Source of the DNA: Sphagnum compactum
Lineage: Eukaryota > Bryophyta > Sphagnopsida > Sphagnales
DNA length: 64,000 bases
Assembly (NCBI GenBank): GCA_965153455.1
Contig: OZ234501.1
Location: 930,001-994,000, forward strand
Reading direction: 5' to 3'
In this document: piece by piece, positions 58,690-64,000 of the stretch
How positions within the stretch are numbered: position 1 is the first letter of the stretch
Layout of the letters: every line of letters begins with the position of its first letter
Notes under the pieces: model-generated
What the model saw: only the letters and a program-made list of their open reading frames with translations
Told to the model about the DNA's origin: nothing
The model's database searches: none
Translations under genes and position numbers: made by a program

Positions 58690-59249
58690 CTAAATCGGTT
58701 GCTCATGGTAAATTGAATGAAGGTTCTTTAATGGTTGATGTGCATTTTAAAGTAAAGGAAGCAATTGTCTTATGTAACCTTGATGCGGAGGTTGTAGCGA
58801 AGGGGCTGATAACAGGTGTTGGAGGACAAGGATGTGTCCACCATGGGGTGCCAGTCAAGGAGTCATGGTTCCGAGTCTAGTTAAGTGAAATTGTGGCAGG
58901 TAAAGGCAACACCCCGTTGTTGGTGCCAAATGAGAATGATGATCCCCCACAATGTGTGTTAAAGGATGTAATAGGTTCAAGCACTATATGGGAAGGTCGT
59001 TTAATGCGAAAGCATGCTTAAGTTAGGGGCACTATAGGTCGGGAACTAGTTGATTTTTTAATTTTAAAGCCGACATATTTTGAGTAGTTATGGCCTTTTT
59101 TGGGTGTCAATGATATTTTAGACATTGTCAGGTTTAATAGACCTGATAGAGTGATGGATTCTTGGTTGTTGTAATTGGAACAATGGCCATTAAACCCCAT
59201 TGGATGGAATTTCAATGTTATGACAGAGGGTAATTTGTTGGTTAAGTAA
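58690..59249 (+). pseudogene. En/Spm-like gene, DUF8039-like C-terminal block
   Basis: A single frame stays protein-like over 560 bases with five point stops (the first TAG at 58878-58880, then TAA at 59019-59021). Early part: EGSLMVDVHFKVKEAIVL, VAKGLITGVGGQGCVHHGVP, SWFRV, GNTPLLVPNENDDPP, LKDVIGSSTIWEGRLM. This is the pattern of the DUF8039 module found after Transposase_24 in plant En/Spm proteins (…G.V...VH..P.....RV......LPVP.......DVVG....W). Later part: ELVDFLILKPTYFE, LWPFLGVNDILDIVRF, DRVMDSWLL, PLNPIGWNF. The family call is moderate. Confidence 0.5.
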
Positions 59250-59437
59250 CTGCAGATTTGTTACATGCAAAATTGCAAATCACAAATCTATGTGTGTAAT
59301 ATTTATTGGTTAATTTTTCAGCACTAGAGGAATATAATAGAGACCTGATATGTATAATGTACATTAGTTAAACTAGGTGTAGGTGTGCTCCTAATGCTAA
59401 TGTGGCAATGGTTAATGCTACTAATCCTGATACATCA

Positions 59438-61020
59438 TAACCCTAAACCCTAACCCTAAAACATATTTAACCTATATGATGGAAAACCCTAACCCTAAAC
59501 CCTAACCCTAAAACATATTTAACCTGTATGATGGAAAACCCTAACCCTAAACGTAACCCTAAAACATAGGTCAGCAGTTGCATATGCAATTCAGCAGTTG
59601 CATATGGAACTCACCAGTTGCCTATGCAACTAAATCTAACGGTTGTTGTACTGCCACGTGGCACACTATAAACGGTCTAATGAAAATCCCTAACCCTATT
59701 CCTAAAACATGGGTTAGCAATTGCATATGCAACTAAATCTAACGGTTGTTGTGCTGCCACATGGCGCACTATAAACGGTCTGATGAAAAACTCATGTGCC
59801 TAACCCTAATCCTAAAACATGGGTCAGTAATTGCATATGCAACTAAATCTAACGGTTGTTGTGCTGCCACATGGCGCACTATAAACGGTCTGATGAAAAA
59901 CTCATGTGCCTAACCCTAATCCTAAAACATGGGTCAGTAGTTGCATATGCAACTAAATCTAACGGTTGTTGTGCTGCCACATGGCGCATTATAAATGGTC
60001 CGATGAAAAACCCCAACCCTAACCCTAACCCTAAAACATGGGTCAGCAGTTGCATATGGAACTCAGCAGTTGCTTATGCAACTAAATCTAACGGTTGTTG
60101 TATTGCCATGTGGCGCACTACAACCGGTCTGGTGAAAAACCCTAACCCTAAAACATGGGTCAGCAGTTGCATATGCAACTAAATCTAACGGTTGTTGTGC
60201 TACCATGTGGCGCACTATAAACGGTCCGATGAAAAAACCCTAACCCTAACCCTATTCCTAAAACATGGGTTAGCAGTTGCATATGCAACTAAATCTAACG
60301 GTTGTTGTGCTGCAACGTGGCGCACTATAAACGGTTTGATGAAAAACTCATGTGCCTAACCCTAATCCGAAAACATGGGTCAGCAGTTGCATATGCAACT
60401 AAATCTAACGGTTATTGTGCTGCCACGTAGCGCACTATAAACGGTCCGATGAAAAACCCCAATCCTAACCCTAACCCTAAAACATGGGACAGCAGTTGCA
60501 TACACAACTAAATCTAACGGTTGTTGTGCTGGCACGTGGCGCACTGTAAACGGTCCGATGAAAAAACCCCAACCCTAAAACATGGGTCAGCAGTTGCATA
60601 TGCAACAAAATCTAACGGTTGTTGTGCTGGCACGTGGCGCATTGTAAACGGTCCGATGAAAAAACCCTAACCCTAACCCTATTCCTAAAACATGGGTTAG
60701 CAGTTGCATATGCAACTAAATCTAACGGTTGTTGTGCTGCCACGTGGCGCACTATAAACGGTCCGAGGAAAAACCCCAACCCTAACCTTAAAACATGGGT
60801 CAGCAGTTGCATATGCAACTAAATCTAACGGTTGTTGTGCTGGCACGTGGCGCACTGTAAACGGTCTGATGAAAAACTCATGTGCCTAACCCTAATCCTA
60901 AAACATGGGTCAGTAGTTGCATATGCAACTAAATCTAACGGTTTTTGTGCTGCCACGTGGCGCACTATAAACGGTCCGATGAAAAGTCCTAACCCTAACC
61001 CTACACGTGTTCGCATACAA
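59438..61020. repeat. Subterminal tandem array of the CACTA element with telomere-like motifs
   Basis: About 13 units averaging 108 bp (range roughly 90-130). Each typically has a CCCTAACCCTAA-type run, aaaacatgggtcagca, the palindrome GTTGCATATGCAAC, aaatctaacggttgttgtg, the palindrome GCCACGTGGC (a G-box core), and gcactataaacggtc. The block starts with pure telomere-like runs (cctaaaccctaaccctaaaa) at 59438. It lies within 300 bases of the CACTA 3' terminus, where these transposons normally carry repeated transposase-binding motifs. Confidence 0.85.
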
Positions 61021-61279
61021 TTGGGTGAGCTAATTTGCATGTAACGCAGTGTGAACGCAACCCGTGTAGTTGCATGTAGTCGCACTTAAAACCGTAGGTA
61101 TAGAATATGGGTGGATGAAACAGTATAACCCAACCGTATATACTTGCTCATATACGTACTGTGACATGCAACTAAAAGCGCCTGCAACTGGTTTTATGCA
61201 ACTAGGCGAATTTGCAGTTGCATGTGTCGTATGCAACTGAAAATGCAACCAAACCTGTTGCATACGGCAGTTGCAAAAT

Positions 61280-61297
61280 GGCAAATTTCTAGTAGTG
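61280..61297. repeat. CACTA 3' terminal inverted repeat
   Basis: GGCAAATTTCTAGTAGTG. Read in reverse complement it is CACTACTAGAAATTTGCC, close to the conserved ends of plant CACTA transposons. Just inside are more TTGCA/TGCAA words (61190-61275). Confidence 0.75.
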
Positions 61298-61720
61298 TAT
61301 GGAATTAAAATTGTTCTAAAAAACAAACTACTTTTGTTTCATAATCACATCAAAACTCCATATTCTACAATGAATACTTTGTCTTCCAAAAATGATCATC
61401 TTAAAACAATCCTATGACCAGTTCAAATTCAAATGATGATAAACATTATGTAAGTTAGTTAGTAAATCTTAGAAAAATAACTAGGTAAGCAAATATTAAC
61501 TAACCAATTATTTACAAGAAGTAATTACTCCTTTAACAATATTGCTTGCATGTATCTCCTTCCTTCTAGAGATCAATGGATCAGGTCCTTTGATCCCATA
61601 ATAATATGTACAATACGTGTTAGGTTCCATGGGTACAAAAGATGGTATTGTGTTAAACCACATTGGATATGGTGGATTGGGTACAATTCTAAGTTGTACT
61701 ACTATTAATGGTGTAACAAG
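61298..61720. other. Short unassigned stretch between CACTA end and R copy 3
   Basis: AT-rich. An 83-codon minus frame (61508-61759) has no recognised motif. Confidence 0.5.
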
Positions 61721-62309
61721 TGTGAACCATACCGACACAACCATGTGCGGTAGATTCAATTTTTAAGAATTGTGTCAAGGTTATTTGAGTGGGGTAAGGT
61801 TATTAAGGGCTTTTAGCGACTTCATAGGGAATGATGTATGCGCTCAGTGCGTAGGGGGGTTGTTTTTTTTTCTGAAATGCGTTATTGGTGAATAAGGAGT
61901 TGGATTAGTTCTTTTCTTCAACGAAGGCTTATAACCATAGTTTTAGAAACTCTATTGCGTAATTAGGGGTGACAAATCTCTAGAGGGTTGGGGGTAGAAG
62001 TAGACACCAAAATTAGCTGTGTTCAACACAACATTAGTCTTGTTATGGTATTTAGGGAGTAGCAAGGATGTTAGAAGTTCGTGAAGCAGTTGAAGGGCTG
62101 TTAGTGAAAGGTTTAATAGAGGTAGAACAATCTTCAAGCCGTTGAACATAAGGTTAATTCGAGGCAATTCAATATTAAATAGATAGTATGATAGTGCGCC
62201 GATGGCAATAGGGGTTTGATGATAACTGAAACATTTATTCAGAATAGGGATAAGCTTAGCAAGGAGCTGCAAGTACACGTAAAATCCTGAATTATGCCAT
62301 AGTGATAGT

Positions 62310-62732
62310 TCACAACTGCAGGAAATCTAGGATGCGTCGGATGGTGCGAACTAGGTAGCCTGCCTTACTATTAGGAGGGAGTCGACGAATCGGACCGCGC
62401 AACCAACGATAGTGACCAACGTCGGGAACTGAAGACCATGCGAAGATAGAAGTATCTTCGGTTTCGTAACAACATTCACAGACGATTTCGAGTTCATCAC
62501 TAGAAGCAGGGTCGACCTGCAACAAAATCACCAAGGTACGAGAGTTCGGAGAAATGCGATAGTACCAAGCTCGAGGGGGATCGACTTCGAGACGAGTGCG
62601 CACCTCTCGCGGTGTGGGATCTTCATCACGAGGATGTTGTGTCAACGTCAAGTCTAAAGATGATTCCGAGGCTGGCTCTTCATTCACTTGCGCAGCTTGG
62701 GGCCCGTTAGACGTGACCGAACGCGACGCCAT
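62310..62732 (-). CDS. Unknown protein encoded by repeat R (140 residues)
   Basis: ATG at 62730-62732 (MASRSVTSNGPQ), stop at 62310. I chose this start because it lies where copy 1 also has MASS, and 90-100 bases downstream of a conserved TATA motif. The first 50 residues are polar and acidic (SSLDLTLTQHPRDEDPTPRE). The rest is compact: AWYYRISPNSRTLVILLQVD, LEIVCECCYETEDTSIFAW, VGHYRWLRGPIRRLPPNSKA, YLVRTIRRILDFL. It has no signal peptide or membrane segment, and I recognise no family. The homologue at 7494-7898 keeps the same blocks despite stops, which suggests it was once under constraint. It may be a transposon accessory protein or a captured gene. Confidence 0.55.
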   Translation of the reverse strand: MASRSVTSNGPQAAQVNEEPASESSLDLTLTQHPRDEDPTPREVRTRLEVDPPRAWYYRISPNSRTLVILLQVDPASSDELEIVCECCYETEDTSIFAWSSVPDVGHYRWLRGPIRRLPPNSKAGYLVRTIRRILDFLQL

Positions 62733-62820
62733 AATGTTAAGAAGAAAAGAAGAGATCTTCAATCAAAATCGAATTGACAAGGGAGGTGCAGAAAACTTGT
62801 TACGTTGAAGGGCATAATCA

Positions 62821-62830
62821 TAATTTATAG
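62821..62830 (-). promoter_or_regulatory. TATA-like motif upstream of the R frame (copy 3)
   Basis: The minus strand reads CTATAAATTA about 95 bases before the ATG at 62732, and it is conserved in copy 1 at 8000-8009. The sequence from there to the ATG is free of other ATGs except one in the alternate frame. Confidence 0.5.
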
Positions 62831-62967
62831 TTGAAGGGGGAAGGGAATGCATGAATAATGGCCTGGGACCATGGTATAGTAAAACCTTAAAGTCAAAGGG
62901 GAAGTTGAAGGTTTAAGTAAAAATTGGTTGGGGGAAGAGGGGAAAAGGTATTTTTCTTTCACCTTCA

Positions 62968-63085
62968 ATTGACCACCAAGCATGGAACCTTCCATTGACC
63001 ACCAAGTAAGGAATTTTCTCCTTCTCCTTCCATTGGCCACCAAGCAAGGAACTTTCTCCTTCACCTTCCATTGGCCACCAAGCTT
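62968..63085. repeat. Short tandem repeat inside R (copy 3)
   Basis: Three to four units of 25-40 bp on the theme CCATTGGCCACCAAGCAAGG, counterpart of 8145-8252. Unit number and spacer length differ between copies, so the array is unstable. Confidence 0.75.
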
Positions 63086-63375
63086 TGGATCTACCTTCAC
63101 CTCCCTTCTCCTTCTCTTTAAAAAGTGGACTAGGATCATTGGGAGCTCTCTCTTTTGCCTCGAAGATAATTTTCATTCAATTTTGAATACTTGTTTCCAC
63201 AAGTTTCTTGAAGAAAAAAAGAATGATTAGTCTTAATAGAGGGGAGAAGGAAGGGAAGTAGAATGAAAATCTTGTAATAGTTTTGAAGGAATGGGGGTAG
63301 GTAGTGATAATATTGGAAGATTGGAACTTTAGAGAAATTTCACAAACCCTTTCGGGTTTCATAGCATAACTTCTT

Positions 63376-64000
63376 TGACGCGCTCCTTGGTCCCGGGGTG
63401 AACCCACTTGAGGGTTCACCAATGTGAAGTTGCGGAAAGTGGGGACCCAAGGGCACGCTCCCGACTTCCAACTCTAGAAAGGGGTAGAGGGTCGAGTTGG
63501 AAGCCCCGGGATTAGACTAGGAAGATGGACTAGTAGATCAAGCACAAATCTGCATCCAAAACCAACCACAAATGGGTTAGTTCACATTCGGGAACACCCT
63601 TGGGTGTTGGGACAAGCTACGGGCACTTCGGACTACTTGACTCACCACGGCCCGGACTTGGGGGAAGCCACCACCTTCCCCCTTATAGTTATCTCTGCGG
63701 CTCACCACGGAGGCTACATCCAAATGGCTCATTTTGTTGGGACTCCCGAAATGGAGTCCCGAAATTGTCCCGGCGGGACTCCCGGGACTTTGAACGGTCA
63801 TAACTCCCGATTCCGAAGTCCGATCGCAACGAGGTCTGAACCAAAGTTGTAGCCCTCGTCGAGATCTTTCCAACGCCATGTCGCACTCCCTGAGGCGACG
63901 TCGGCAATGGGTCGATTCCCGACTTTTAGTGGTCGGGAGTCAAACTGCCAGTTTGACTCCCGGCCCTTCTTTTGCCCATAACTTGGGCTGCAGATGTCCA
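63376..64000 (-). repeat. LTR of the chromovirus-related family, cut by the window end
   Basis: Starts TGACGCGCTCCTTGGTCCC and follows the reverse complement of the solo LTR at 14393-15212 for all 625 bases shown. It has inserted into R copy 3 after ttctt. The other end, and whether it is solo or part of a full element, lie outside the window. Confidence 0.9.

Larger units (their letters stand above)
36886..61297 (+). mobile_element. En/Spm-like (CACTA) transposon, interrupted by nested elements
   Basis: The right end is convincing: GGCAAATTTCTAGTAGTG at 61280-61297 is the reverse complement of a CACTACTAGAAATTTGCC-type terminus. The left end is tentative: CACTGGGGAATTTGC at 36886 resembles it but is shorter, and the 3-bp flanks (CTA and TAT) do not match. 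Inside lie plus-strand exon-like blocks of a Transposase_24/Ptta-En-Spm-type protein and a repetitive 3' subterminal region. Without the chromovirus and LINE the element would be about 9.8 kb. I see no DDE (TNPD-like) transposase, so it may be non-autonomous or may have lost that gene. Confidence 0.5.
61721..63375 (-). repeat. Repeat R, copy 3 (uninterrupted to 63375)
   Basis: Begins TGTGAACCATACCGACA and aligns with copy 1 through to gcataacttctt at 63365-63375, where an LTR of the chromovirus-related family has inserted. It contains the only open version of the R reading frame, the conserved TATA motif and the 35-bp tandem units. Confidence 0.85.

Noticed and set aside
59438-61020. Interstitial or terminal telomere
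   Set aside because: The CCCTAA runs are short and always embedded in a 108-bp unit next to a CACTA terminus. A telomere would be long and nearly pure.

Overview
The window looks like a repeat-rich piece of a large land-plant nuclear genome, possibly a gymnosperm. That is inferred from the transposon families present: Ty1-copia, Ty3-gypsy including a chromovirus, a plant L1-type LINE with a zinc-binding RT tail, and an En/Spm-like (CACTA) gene with introns. There is no organellar, bacterial or viral gene block. I see no intact single-copy host gene; the only host-like coding sequence is a short glycosyl hydrolase family 3 (beta-glucosidase) remnant near 35.5 kb.

Layout from left to right. 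(1) About 0.9-9.4 kb is one copy of an unclassified repeat, called R here, split by a decayed minus-strand Ty1-copia element (1033-7026, 313-bp LTRs, GTGGG target duplication). R recurs at 34.1 kb and 61.7 kb. It carries a minus-strand reading frame of about 140 codons behind a conserved TATA motif, open in the third copy. (2) 9.4-14.4 kb is AT-rich and non-coding, with a strongly T-rich stretch. (3) 14393-15212 is a perfectly bounded solo LTR (AGTAT duplication) of the same LTR family as the chromovirus at 41.5-56.1 kb. (4) 16.0-18.3 kb is a tandem array of about ten 231-bp units. (5) 21.4-26.85 kb is a degenerate minus-strand Ty3-gypsy element, cut on the right by LTR-family sequence. Two LTRs lie head to head at 26850-28492, followed by a stop-ridden chromovirus gag and an abrupt switch to a different gypsy RT fragment. 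(6) 31.6-34.0 kb holds an unrecognised, stop-interrupted coding region of about 800 codons on the minus strand.

The right half is a three-level nest. The outer layer is an En/Spm-like gene (exon-like blocks from 37.1 to 59.2 kb, plus strand) with a CACTA-type 3' terminus at 61280-61297. It is split by a minus-strand chromovirus (41504-56145, 1000-bp LTRs, CCCAA duplication, tRNA-iMet primer site, chromodomain). A nearly intact plus-strand L1-type LINE (48165-55465, 14-bp target duplication) sits inside that element's 5' LTR. The order of insertion is therefore CACTA, then chromovirus, then LINE. Just inside the CACTA 3' end is an unusual array of about 13 units combining telomere-like CCCTAA runs with two perfect palindromes.

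The last 625 bases are another LTR of the chromovirus-related family, inserted into R copy 3 and running off the window. Positions of LTR ends, target duplications and stop codons were read directly from the sequence. Family assignments rest on recognised motifs, not on searches.
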